Both the position numbers and the translations under genes were made by a program. A model generated the notes under the pieces. It did not search any database. It was not told the origin of the DNA and saw only the letters and a program-made list of their open reading frames with translations. From Cotesia glomerata (lineage: Eukaryota > Arthropoda > Insecta > Hymenoptera > Braconidae), in assembly GCF_020080835.1 (NCBI RefSeq), contig NC_058166.1, positions 8,556,469-8,620,468 of the forward strand: a stretch of DNA of 64,000 nt, written 5' to 3'. Every line of letters starts with the position of its first letter. The stretch's first letter is position 1. This document shows, piece by piece, positions 55,858 to 64,000 of the stretch.

Positions 55858-57318
55858 AAAGTTAATTAAGTCTTAGATAAAAATATAAAAAATAACAGAA
55901 TGAAATTTCTCGGAATTTCCGAGCGCTCGCTTACTGTTATAATTATTCCCCTACTTTCTTCGACGACGGTTGGATGGGAATGGTGCATACCCACTGTCTC
56001 GGAGCTGGGCATCGAGTCCCCGCAAAGCTCATATTTTTTTAAACTTTTTAATTGAATTTTTGCAACAAAAAAAATTTTTTTTTTTAATTTTGTTTTTCAC
56101 ATCGATTCTTTGTAGTTTAAAAAATTTTTTAAAGAAGGAAAAATAATTTTTTTTTAATGTTAACTATTTTTTATTGCAGAAATTCGAAAATCTGAAAATT
56201 CGATAAATAAATTCAAAAAAATTTTTTTCAGCTTAGCTGATTTTTTTGCTTATAAAGGACAACAATATCTACATCTTAAAAAAAAAAAAAAAAAATTAGG
56301 AAAACGGTTGACCCTAAAGGCCATCCCTGCAACTTCCCGCTAATTCCGTTAATACCTGGCCGCTTTTTTGAGCTCTTCGAGGTCAAAAGTACAATCTGTG
56401 TGTTGCTTTAAGCTCTCCGAGCTCAAAAAGATACCTTTTCTATGCTTTTGAGCTCTTTGAGCTCAAAAGTCTGATAGAAGTTTCATGGAACACTATTTTT
56501 TGAATGTTCATACCGCAATAACTTTTGAATGAATGAACCGATTTTTACGCGGTTGGCGGCATTCTACGTAATTTTTTAAGCCTTATAAATAATTTCTAAG
56601 TTTCAATTGGTCAAACTAGAAATTTCGGAGTAACTCTGAAAAAACACTTTTTTCGGTTTTCTTTCGTTCACGATATCTCTCGAACGGATCAACCGATTTT
56701 GACCAGCTTGGTGGCAATCGACGTGGTTTTATGATGTTAAGAGCTGATAAGTTTTTGGAATCGATCGGTAGAGCTGTTTGAAAGTTATTCGAAAAATGTC
56801 GAAGTTATGTTGAAAAAATCCTTATTTCCAAATATTTCGTCGAGGATATCTCTCGAACTAATCAATCGATTTCCACGTTTTTGACGGCAATCGACGCGGT
56901 TTTTTAACCTCTAAAATTATTCTATATCATCAAAAACGATCCGAGAAGAAATGACGAAGTTATGTGAAAAAAACAGTTTTTTCGGTTTTTTTCGGTTTTA
57001 TTTCGTTCACGCTATCTCTCGAACGAATCTACCGATTTTGACCGGATTAGCGCTGATCGGCGTGGTTTTTTGACGTTAAGAGCTGATTAGTTTTTTAAAA
57101 TTGATCGATCGAGCCGTTTAAAAGATATTCCAAAAAAACCACTTTCAAAAATGATTTTTTTCTAATTTTTTTTTGAGATTTTTCAAAATTTCTCAAAATC
57201 TATCGGTCCGAATCGGTTCAAATTCTTAGGAAATCTAAGTTTGGCGAATCCCTTTCGAATGGCACCAACCGCGATGAAATCGGTTCAACCGTTCAAAAGT
57301 TATAAGTGATTCACATAC

Positions 57319-57320
<2 letters not shown>

Positions 57321-57381
<61 letters not shown>
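57321..57381. repeat. (AC)n microsatellite in the CCCGC repeat
   Basis: About 60 bp of AC followed by (ACAT)n and ACAGACATAGTGACAACC. This is the site type occupied by the R1-clade LINEs elsewhere in the window. Confidence 0.95.
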
Positions 57382-57385
<4 letters not shown>

Positions 57386-58066
57386 TACATACAGACATAG
57401 TGACAACCTCGCGGGGATAGTCAGGGAAGCTTCCTGTGACCTTCAAACGTCGAGATCTGATGAAAACTCGATTTTTTCAAAACAGGGTGAAAACAATAAA
57501 TTCCTAATTTTTGAAAATCTTCGATTTTGTTAGTGGGAAGTTAAAAATGTCGCAGTGATTTTAAAAAAACACTTGTTTTCAAATCTTTTATTGACGATAT
57601 CTTTTGAACTAATTAACCGATTTCTACGTTTTTGGCGGCAATCGACGCGGTTTTTTAAGCTCTATAAATTATGCTATGTCATCAAAAGTGATCCGAGAAG
57701 AAATGACGAAGTTATGTGAAAAAAACACTTTTTTCGGTTTTTTTCGGTTTTCTTTCGTTCACGCTATCTCTCGAACGAATCAACCGATTTTGATCGGGTT
57801 GACGCCGATCGGCGTGGTTTTTCAAGCTTAAGGGCGGATTAGTTTTTGAAGTTGATCGATAGAGCCGTTTAAAAGATATTCCAAAAAAACTACTTGCAAA
57901 AATGATTTTTTTCTTATTTTTTAAGACTTTTCAAGATTTCTTAAAATCTATCGGTCCGAATCGGTTCAAATTCTCAGGAAATCTAAGTTCAGCGTAGCCC
58001 TTTCGAATGGCACCAACCGCGATGAAATCGGTTCAACCGTTCAAAAGTTATAAGCGAGTCACATAG

Positions 58067-58068
<2 letters not shown>

Positions 58069-58121
<53 letters not shown>
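58069..58121. repeat. (AC)n microsatellite in the duplicated segment
   Basis: About 53 bp of AC followed by (ACAT)n, paralogous to 57321-57381. Confidence 0.95.
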
Positions 58122-58125
<4 letters not shown>

Positions 58126-58679
58126 TACATACAGACATAGTGACAACATCGCGGGGGTAGTCAGGGAAGCTTCCTGTGACCTTCAAACGTCGAGATCTGA
58201 TGAAAACTCGATTTTTGCCAAACGGGGTAAAAACAATAACTTCCCGATTTTTGAAAATCTGAGATTTTTAGCGGGAAGTTAAAAAAAAAACAAGTAAATC
58301 GAAAGATTTTTTGCGGAGTTATAGCTATTTGTTTATAAGCGCTCAAGCGGAACCGCGTGTTTTTCCATTAAAAAATTAATATCTCGCAAACTATTAGTCG
58401 TAGATACATTGGATTAGGCTCATTTTGTTCCTTATTTTATTCTTTAAATTTTATACGCAGCATGTCTCGACTAATTTTGCATAGTTTCCGAGATATTTTA
58501 ATCCAAAGCTACTTGCAAAATTGCTATTTTTTAAACAATTGAATTTCCTCGAATTTTTTTTTTTAAAGAATGATCTACATATTTTTCTGAGTATTTAAAA
58601 AAAAAAAAAAATCCAATTTACCCCATTTACATTAGAAGTCATAAACAAACGACCTAATATTTCCCTGCCGACTGGACTA

Positions 58680-59466
58680 ACAGCTTAATCCATCGACTAA
58701 TCGATTGAGATGTAGCCTCGCGATATGGTTTTTTAAATGTAATGAACAGATTTTCCGTTTTACCTCTGAGATCTTTTGTTTGATTGATGTAGAACCTTAA
58801 GACTCTGGCTACGCATGCAGATTTTCTACTATCTAAGAATGGCAGGACAAACACCGGTTGTGCGACTCCGACTCTTGACGTTTTAATATGATCTGTTATT
58901 TTGATTTTTGCTCCACCTTCCGAAAATACAATATTTTTTATTTTAATCAGCGATAATGTCTGGACTCTGTGAGCTGTCGCTAACGCAAGTAAAGACACTA
59001 ACTTGAGAGTTATAAACTTCAAGTCTAGTGACTCCAGAGGCTCCAGTGTTTCTGCCCACTTAAGAACTGTCTCCGAACTCCAAATGACGTCATACTTAGG
59101 CTTTAGCGGACGCATTTTAAACACGCCTTTGAAGAAACGAGCTATTAACGGATCATTACCTAAATCTATTGAACTCAGAAGGTTGATTGCTTATCTCTCT
59201 GTATTTAACGTGCCATAAGCGGCTCCCTGTTCAAACCTTGCTGCTAAAAATTTTAGCACCGTCTTGATCTCTGGCTCCAGAGGTTCTAATTTAAATTTGT
59301 TGCAAAAATTCCACCATTTTTTTAATGCTAAATTATACTGTTGAATAGTCGAGTCCGTTAAAGAGGAAATTAGAATGTCCAGGGCTTCTTCTGGCAGTCC
59401 TCTTCGTTGATATGTTTCCCTGAGAGCTTCCCTGCAACCAGGGTAAGCTGCTCCGCCAATAGGTGT
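58680..59466 (-). pseudogene. DIRS-like tyrosine recombinase, truncated, one stop
   Basis: Starts within the end of the RT-RNase H ORF in another frame (RRGLPEEALDILISSLTDST, KKWWNFCNKFKLEPLEPEI). A TAA follows GTLNTER where copy 1 has the TCA-type Ser of TYRSA. The frame resumes GNDPLIARFFKGVFKMRPLK, LLALATAHRVQTLSLIKI (first catalytic Arg) and SQSISRWIKLL, then enters foldback sequence. The second catalytic cluster and Tyr are lost. Confidence 0.8.
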
Positions 59467-61289
59467 GTCAGCAACCTGCAGGGAGATAATAATAAATCAG
59501 ATGATGGTGAAAATATCAACGGTTCGTCAGTTAGCATTGTTTTAAATAATGGGAACCAGGGTTGTGTTGGCCAAAAAGGCACAACTAGTATTCCCATTGT
59601 TTTGTCTAATTTAATTTTTTGTAAAGTTCTTGCGATGACCGAGAACGGAGGAAAGGCATAGAAAAAATGTTTTCTCCAATTAATTGTGAATGCATCTATG
59701 AATAACGCGTCTGGGTCTCTTTTCCACGAGCAAAATTTTGAAACTTTTGTATTATTTCTCGACGCGAACAGATCAATATCCGGTAATCCCCATCTGCTTA
59801 CAATTTGATTAAAATAAGATCCAACCAGTTCCCACTCGGTGTCTATATTAGTCCTTCTGGACTCTCGGTCTGCATCAGTATTTTCTTTAGCGGGAGTGTA
59901 AGATGCAAACACCCAAATTCTCTTTTCTTCACACCAATTCCAGATATTTCTCGCTAATCTATTTAGCTCTGGATATTGCACTCCTCCCATTCGGTTAATG
60001 TAAGAAATTGCCGTAGTATTGTCGACTCTAAGGAAGATCTCATAATCTTCATATTCCCTAGCAAAACATTTGAGGACTAAAAACGCGGCGATGAGCTCTA
60101 GATGGTTAATATGGAGTTTTCGTTCCTGAATTGACCAGAACCCGTGTACAGTGACCTGGTTACAATGTGCACCCCATCCGGTAAGAGACGCGTCTGAGAA
60201 AATTTCAACTTTAAAATTATATAATCGGACTGGGTTCTTGGCACACGGAATTTTATTCAACCACCAATCTATATCATTATTTACGCACGAACTAACTATC
60301 ATATTCTGATCGAAGTCCTGATTATTGATTATTAAGGCTTTCATTTTTTCTCTTTCTAAGATTTTTGTATGCAACATGCCATACGGAATCGCTGGGCAAG
60401 CTGCTACAAGCAAACCAATTAACCCTGCTAGTTCTCGAATTTGACATACCTTTTTTCTCGAGAACTCTTTAATAGCTTTTATTATCTTAATTCTTTTTTC
60501 CCACGGAAGCGATAATGTCATATCGACTGAATTTATTACAAATCCTAAATATATACAAGATTGTCGTGGACTTTGTGAGTTTTTTTCTTCATTGACAATG
60601 AAACCCAACCTATTAAGAGTCTCTCGAGTTATTGTTACATTCATCTGACAGTTCAACTCAGAACTTCCAATACATAATACGTCATCAAGGTATGCTGTCG
60701 ATAATAGACCCCTGTTTCTAAGACAGAATAATACTGGCTTCATTATCTTTGTGAAAACGTGGGGGGCATCGCAAAGTCCAAAAGGTAAGCAAATAAACTC
60801 GAATAACTGACCCTTGAACTTAAAGCGCAAAAATTTTCTACTATTTTTGCCTATTGGAACTAAGAAATATGCGTCCTTGATATCAAGACTACATAAAAAA
60901 TCATCTTTACTGATAAGTCTCAACGCTGATCGCAAATCCTCCATTTTAAAATGATGTGTTTTAATAAATTGATTCAATACCTTAAGGTTCAAAATAAATC
61001 TTTTTGAGCCATTTGGTTTTGGGACTAAAAAGAACGGAGATAGAAATTGATTTTCTACTGGCCTGCACCGGACTATGGCGCCAGAAGACAACAATTTTTC
61101 TATCTCTATCTCCATGAACCTTTTATCGTCCGTAGATAATATTACCTCTTTAGAATAGCTTAATGCTAACGGTGGGTTTGTGGAAAACGGAATTTCGTAA
61201 CCGTTTATACATTTTAAAATAAAACCATCCTTAGTAATCTTTTTCCATTCGTGAAAAAATTTACTGAGACGCCCGGCTACCAAACTCAC
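59370..61289 (-). CDS. DIRS-like reverse transcriptase and RNase H
   Basis: An intact 639-codon frame. The RT has NQFLSPFFLVPKPNGSKRFI, CSLDIKDAYFLVPI, LPFGLCDAPHVFTKIMKP and the catalytic AYLDDVL (residues about 198-205). RNase H follows: FSDASLTGWGAH (first Asp), INHLELIAAFLVL (Glu), RVDNTTAISYIN (Asp) and ENTDADRESR (Asp). A C-terminal domain has FYAFPPFSVIARTLQKI and VPFWPTQPWFP. The start is uncertain: 61289 directly follows the gag stop (61298-61300), so expression may need frameshift or reinitiation. This is the best preserved coding region of its element. Confidence 0.87.
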   Translation of the reverse strand: MSLVAGRLSKFFHEWKKITKDGFILKCINGYEIPFSTNPPLALSYSKEVILSTDDKRFMEIEIEKLLSSGAIVRCRPVENQFLSPFFLVPKPNGSKRFILNLKVLNQFIKTHHFKMEDLRSALRLISKDDFLCSLDIKDAYFLVPIGKNSRKFLRFKFKGQLFEFICLPFGLCDAPHVFTKIMKPVLFCLRNRGLLSTAYLDDVLCIGSSELNCQMNVTITRETLNRLGFIVNEEKNSQSPRQSCIYLGFVINSVDMTLSLPWEKRIKIIKAIKEFSRKKVCQIRELAGLIGLLVAACPAIPYGMLHTKILEREKMKALIINNQDFDQNMIVSSCVNNDIDWWLNKIPCAKNPVRLYNFKVEIFSDASLTGWGAHCNQVTVHGFWSIQERKLHINHLELIAAFLVLKCFAREYEDYEIFLRVDNTTAISYINRMGGVQYPELNRLARNIWNWCEEKRIWVFASYTPAKENTDADRESRRTNIDTEWELVGSYFNQIVSRWGLPDIDLFASRNNTKVSKFCSWKRDPDALFIDAFTINWRKHFFYAFPPFSVIARTLQKIKLDKTMGILVVPFWPTQPWFPLFKTMLTDEPLIFSPSSDLLLSPCRLLTHLLAEQLTLVAGKLSGKHINEEDCQKKPWTF

Positions 61290-61297
61290 CTCATCAT

Positions 61298-61885
61298 TTA
61301 TTTTTTCTTGTCGCCCTGTGATAACCGACTGGACCTCAACTGTTGCGACGAGCTACTGGATGTCTTCTTGCTGGTGTATTGTCCGGCTTTGGGGTAGTTC
61401 GTTTGAGAGAATTTCTGGCCTTGATGCTGAGTCCCCATTCTCGCATACTGGCCCCGCCAGTTTAAAGGCCTCCCAGAGGCTAGTTTCTGAGCTGGTTTCT
61501 TTGCGACAAACGAGGATGTTGCTGCTGATGGAGTTTTCAGTTCTCTACCAATTTTTTCCACCGATTTTGCTGTCTTTATTTTCTCTGATAGTGTTTCTCC
61601 GTAGAGTAAGGTGCCTGGCTTTGTTTTTTTGTGAAAGCTCCTTCATTGGCTTGGTGAGAACTGGCGCAATAAAAGATTTCCTGGCAGAAGACACTTGAAA
61701 GTGCAGTTATGACAGTAATTTTTCTCCATCTGACAATTTCTCTAACAATTGGAGTTGATCAACTAGTTCCTCCTCATCCTATAGGATCATCGTAATGGCC
61801 TCTCCCAAGGCTGATAAAGCTGAACCTACTAGGTTCTGCTCTGCAACGAAAAGCTGATCTCTTTTCGTTATGACCCAAATTTTAC
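61298..61885 (-). pseudogene. DIRS-like gag remnant
   Basis: Peptides, minus strand: EQNLVGSALSALGEAITMIL, stop, EEELVDQLQLLEKLSDGEKL (about 61850-61720), SARKSFIAPVLTKPMKEL, then after a frame change LLYGETLSEKIKTAKSVEKI and a basic, Ser/Gln-rich tail (KKTSSSSSQQLRSSRLSQGD) to the stop at 61298. The pattern matches DIRS gag-type proteins; the N-terminus is not resolved. Confidence 0.65.
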
Positions 61886-62779
61886 TTTTTGTATTTGAGT
61901 ATTTTAGTTTATTTTTTATTAATTACTTAAAAATTAATAGAAACAATTATTGTTATTAGTGCGGCGATTATTATTTAATTATTGTATTTATTTAGTTAAT
62001 AATTTTATATTATTGTTACCGAAGGTATGATTAAAATTAAGAAATTAAGCGTGTGAGAAATTATTACGAAGCCGAGCAAATTAATTGTAAAAGAAATTAA
62101 AAGACTGGGAAAATTATTCTAAGTTCCGAACAAGATTTAGTATGGGAAAGCGATGAATGGATATAAAATGAAAGAAATTACGATTATTATTTTGTAAGAA
62201 ATAATTTAAGTAAGCGAAGATTTTATAAGTCCCGAGGACAATTTAGTATGGAAAATCAACGAATGGATATATAATGAAGGAAATTGCGATTAAAATAATA
62301 AAGAATTGAGTTTCGAAAATAAAAACTTAGAATTTGGCGAGACGAATGGATAGAAAATGAAGGAAATTACGATTAAAATAATAAATAATTATTTTTGAAT
62401 GCTAGTTCGAGGACACCGGACAGGTGTCTAAAACAACCATTCCGGTTCGTTACAAGAGAGTTGGGGGAAAAATGATAAACGCCAAAATTTGGCTCGATAA
62501 GTAAGCAATTCTTTCTCGGGAGAATTACTCGAGCGAATATTCTTCACCAAGTAATTCTAGAGGATGATACTCTACCTGGAGTCTGACCAAGGCCCAGGTA
62601 AGTATCGTGAACCGACCGGATGAAAGTGCTACTCCCCGTGTCGAAGCCTTCAGCTGAGGTACGGTAGGTGATCATAAGCCGTGTAGGTGGGAGCGAGGAG
62701 GATACTCTCCACTTGCTCTCGGGGTAGAGTTTAGGACCCCACAGGGATGACGGCTAGTCGCCCTGAGGGGATAAGGGGG
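61886..62779. other. Non-coding stretch with ~100-bp direct repeats, then GC-richer block
   Basis: 62140-62390 has three imperfect repeats of GAATGGATATAAAATGAAAG / GAAATTACGATTA. 62440-62779 is GC-richer (GGTGTCTAAAACAACC, GTAGGTGATCATAAGCCG) and ends in the purine run GAGGGGATAAGGGGG. I see no ORF. It could be internal non-coding DNA of an LTR element. Confidence 0.45.
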
Positions 62780-63198
62780 TGTTACTGGGAAACTAGTTAG
62801 TATTTTGTAGACCGCGTTTTTTTTAGTTTCAACCGTGAATACCGTTGTGTATGTTTGAATAGAAAGCTTCTATTGTATTAGTGTATATTGCTTATATTGT
62901 TTCTTGATTTTGAACCGCGTTAATGATTTTGAACCGCGAATATGTGTGAAAAGAGTGTTCTAATGTATTGTTTATATTGTTTAATTTGATTATATTGTTT
63001 ATATCGTTTATTAACATGATCAGGCCAATAAAGAGGTTTCCTTTTTCTTTGATTTATTTAAAATGAAGTGTTTTGTTTATATTTTGTTATTGATAATGTG
63101 ATCCCCGTTTATGACCCTGGACTCCGGCGAGCAAATTTCGAGCCGGGGACAAATTAGTTATTGATATTTAATTATATTTTGAAAACGTGGACGTTACA
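62780..63198 (+). repeat. Probable LTR (419 bp)
   Basis: Begins TGTTACTGGGAAACTAG directly after a polypurine-like tract and ends GTGGACGTTACA, giving TG...CA ends. AATAAA (about 63026) could be the polyadenylation signal. No partner LTR or flanking duplication was found, so it may be a solo or 3' LTR, or a coincidence. Confidence 0.4.
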
Positions 63199-63280
63199 TC
63201 GTTCCTGCCTCGTTCAACGTAGACACAATTTCCTCATTTAGCTCAGGAGCCTCGAGACGTACGTCCCGAGTCGAAATTTC

Positions 63281-63346
63281 AGGTCTGTTTTAATCGTATT
63301 TTGTGGGAAGTCTGTTTCAGAAAATTTTTACGATTAAAACAGATCT
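63281..63346. repeat. Hairpin: AGGTCTGTTTTAATCGTA inverted repeat
   Basis: 63281-63298 pairs with 63329-63346 at 17 of 18 positions, 30-base loop. A third, direct copy (AGGTCTGTTTTTATCGTA) lies at about 63373-63390. Confidence 0.75.
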
Positions 63347-63504
63347 GCAACTCTTGGTTACTCTATAGGCGCAGGTCTGTTTTTATCGTAATCATGGGAG
63401 TTTTGCCCCATTCTGACGCAGTTACGATCAAACCAGGCCCGAAATAATAATAATGTAAAATATAATAATAATAGTAATAATAATAATATATTTAAAAATA
63501 CCTA

Positions 63505-63540
63505 GCGACTCGGGTTCGAATCCCACTGTGGTCATATATT
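63505..63540 (+). other. tRNA-like T arm (B box only)
   Basis: GGGTTCGAATCCC contains a perfect B box GGTTCGAATCC, followed by a T run (63539-63552). No D or anticodon arm is recognisable upstream, so this is a tRNA-derived fragment. Confidence 0.45.
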
Positions 63541-63592
63541 TTTTTTTTTTTATAATTTTTTATTTAAATAGCATAACATTATTCATAATTGC

Positions 63593-63593
<1 letters not shown>

Positions 63594-63674
<81 letters not shown>

Positions 63675-63675
63675 C
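63594..63675. repeat. Palindromic microsatellite (AAT)n(ATT)n
   Basis: AAT repeats for about 35 bp switch to ATT repeats for about 45 bp, so the tract can fold back on itself. Confidence 0.93.
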
Positions 63676-64000
63676 AGTTGTATTATGTATTAATCATAAT
63701 TATATAATGCTTCATTAAAATTAATGTTGATAAATACATAATATAAAAAAAAATAATCATGTTATTTGTGATTCAAAATCAGGATTAAGAAGCAAAATTT
63801 TTATTTTTCTTTTACTCTGGATTGTAGATGAATGTAGGATGTTGTGGGTTCAAGGGCAGGAGAAGAGACTTTTATTCGCTTTGTAGAGATATAATCACGG
63901 TACATATTAGGTTATATATTACACATATGCTTAATTAACTTATTAAATTTAACTTATTAATTTAACTTATTAAAAATTTTCGCCCTACCCGAGATTCGAA
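63676..64000. other. AT-rich spacer to window end
   Basis: No gene seen. The last bases (ACCCGAGATTCGAA) are, on the minus strand, TTCGAATCTCGGG, a B-box-like sequence after an AAAATTTT motif as at 53730-53760, so a further tRNA-like fragment may start here. Confidence 0.4.

Larger units (their letters stand above)
56299..58283 (-). repeat. CCCGC repeat unit with internal ~730-bp duplication
   Basis: Starts TTAGGAAAACGGTTGACCCT after an A tract and ends TTTTTAGCGGGAAGTTAAA before another A tract, so it interrupts the A/T run of the foldback arm. It contains GAGCTCTTTGAGCTC blocks, modules of CTCTCGAACGAATCAACCGA type, and two copies of the (AC)n-to-end segment: first ending at about 57545, second at 58283. 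Not coding. Confidence 0.8.
49732..58680. mobile_element. Large foldback (arms over 1.2 kb) carrying nested insertions
   Basis: The left arm begins TAGTCCAGTCGGCAGGGAAAT and the right arm ends ATTTCCCTGCCGACTGGACTA. Mirrored landmarks run inward: GTAAATGGGGTAAATTGG, TGCTGCGTATGAAATTTA against TAAATTTTATACGCAGCA, GCGGGGACTCGATGCCCAGC, then 138-bp tandem units. The centre is the 18-bp palindrome at 55441-55458. A LINE (50937-55285) sits in the left arm and a CCCGC repeat unit (56299-58283) in the right. No transposase of its own is visible. The right end truncates the DIRS-like recombinase. Confidence 0.8.
58680..61885 (-). mobile_element. DIRS-like retrotransposon, copy 2 (3' end cut by the foldback)
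   Basis: Minus-strand order: gag remnant, RT-RNase H, tyrosine recombinase, with short gaps and overlaps as in DIRS elements. The recombinase stops at the foldback boundary (58680), before its HxxR/Tyr region. Neither the terminal repeats nor an internal complementary region were recognised. Confidence 0.82.

Noticed and set aside
57306..57533. His-Thr repeat ORF
   Set aside because: It reads through (AC)n and the non-coding CCCGC repeat.
49732..58680. The large inverted repeat as terminal repeats of the DIRS-like element
   Set aside because: DIRS coding DNA lies outside the repeat, which encloses a LINE, and the right end cuts the recombinase gene.

Overview
This is an AT-rich eukaryotic window, almost certainly from an arthropod and most likely an insect. 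R1-clade and R4/Dong-type LINEs, a THAP-type P-superfamily transposon, a DIRS-like element, intron-bearing transposon genes and dense microsatellites all fit that. A hymenopteran such as a parasitoid wasp is my guess from repeat style; the sequence does not prove it. The only host-gene piece I recognise is one exon of a glutaredoxin-domain (GRXCR1-like) gene at 33421-33654 (+). Nearly everything else is mobile or repetitive DNA, much of it nested.

Layout. 1-3603: 3' part of an R1-clade LINE (copy A, +), ending in poly(A) inside an (AC)n site of a recurrent repeat here called the CCCGC repeat (ends carry AACTTCCCGCTAA). 3604-4237: more of that repeat. 4320-5465: DIRS-like recombinase remnant (-). 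6108-7140: AT-rich inverted-repeat element. 8988-9880: an uninterrupted CCCGC repeat unit. 9909-15745: another unit split at its (GT)n by a second R1-clade LINE (copy B, -, 10065-15222). 15760-17766: a third unit, split by a 314-bp tandem array of tRNA-like sequences ending in a U6 snRNA fragment.

19259-24747: MITEs and a DNA transposon (20282-24106) with ~570-bp inverted repeats encoding an unclassified transposase-like protein. 24748-33185: an R4/Dong-type LINE (-) lying in (TAA)n and itself split by a P-superfamily transposon (25040-30358) with ~500-bp terminal inverted repeats and a perfect 8-bp target duplication. 33421-33654: the glutaredoxin exon. 33935-35482: LINE fragment (-). 35483-41666: MITE plus an EnSpm/CACTA-like transposase gene whose start overlaps, by 11 nt, the end of a six-exon-plus SAM-domain partner gene. 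41922-45845: decayed CR1-like LINE (+). 46003-46102: assembly gap. 46691-47919: foldback.

49732-58680: a large foldback whose centre is an 18-bp GC palindrome. It contains a LINE (itself split by a 1.56-kb TA-flanked element) and a CCCGC repeat unit. 58680-61885: DIRS-like gag/RT-RNase H/recombinase (-). 62780-63198: probable LTR. The rest is microsatellite and AT-rich spacer.

Most coding copies carry nonsense codons or frameshifts, so the locus reads as a decaying transposon graveyard. Insertion order can be read in several places from target duplications and split reading frames.
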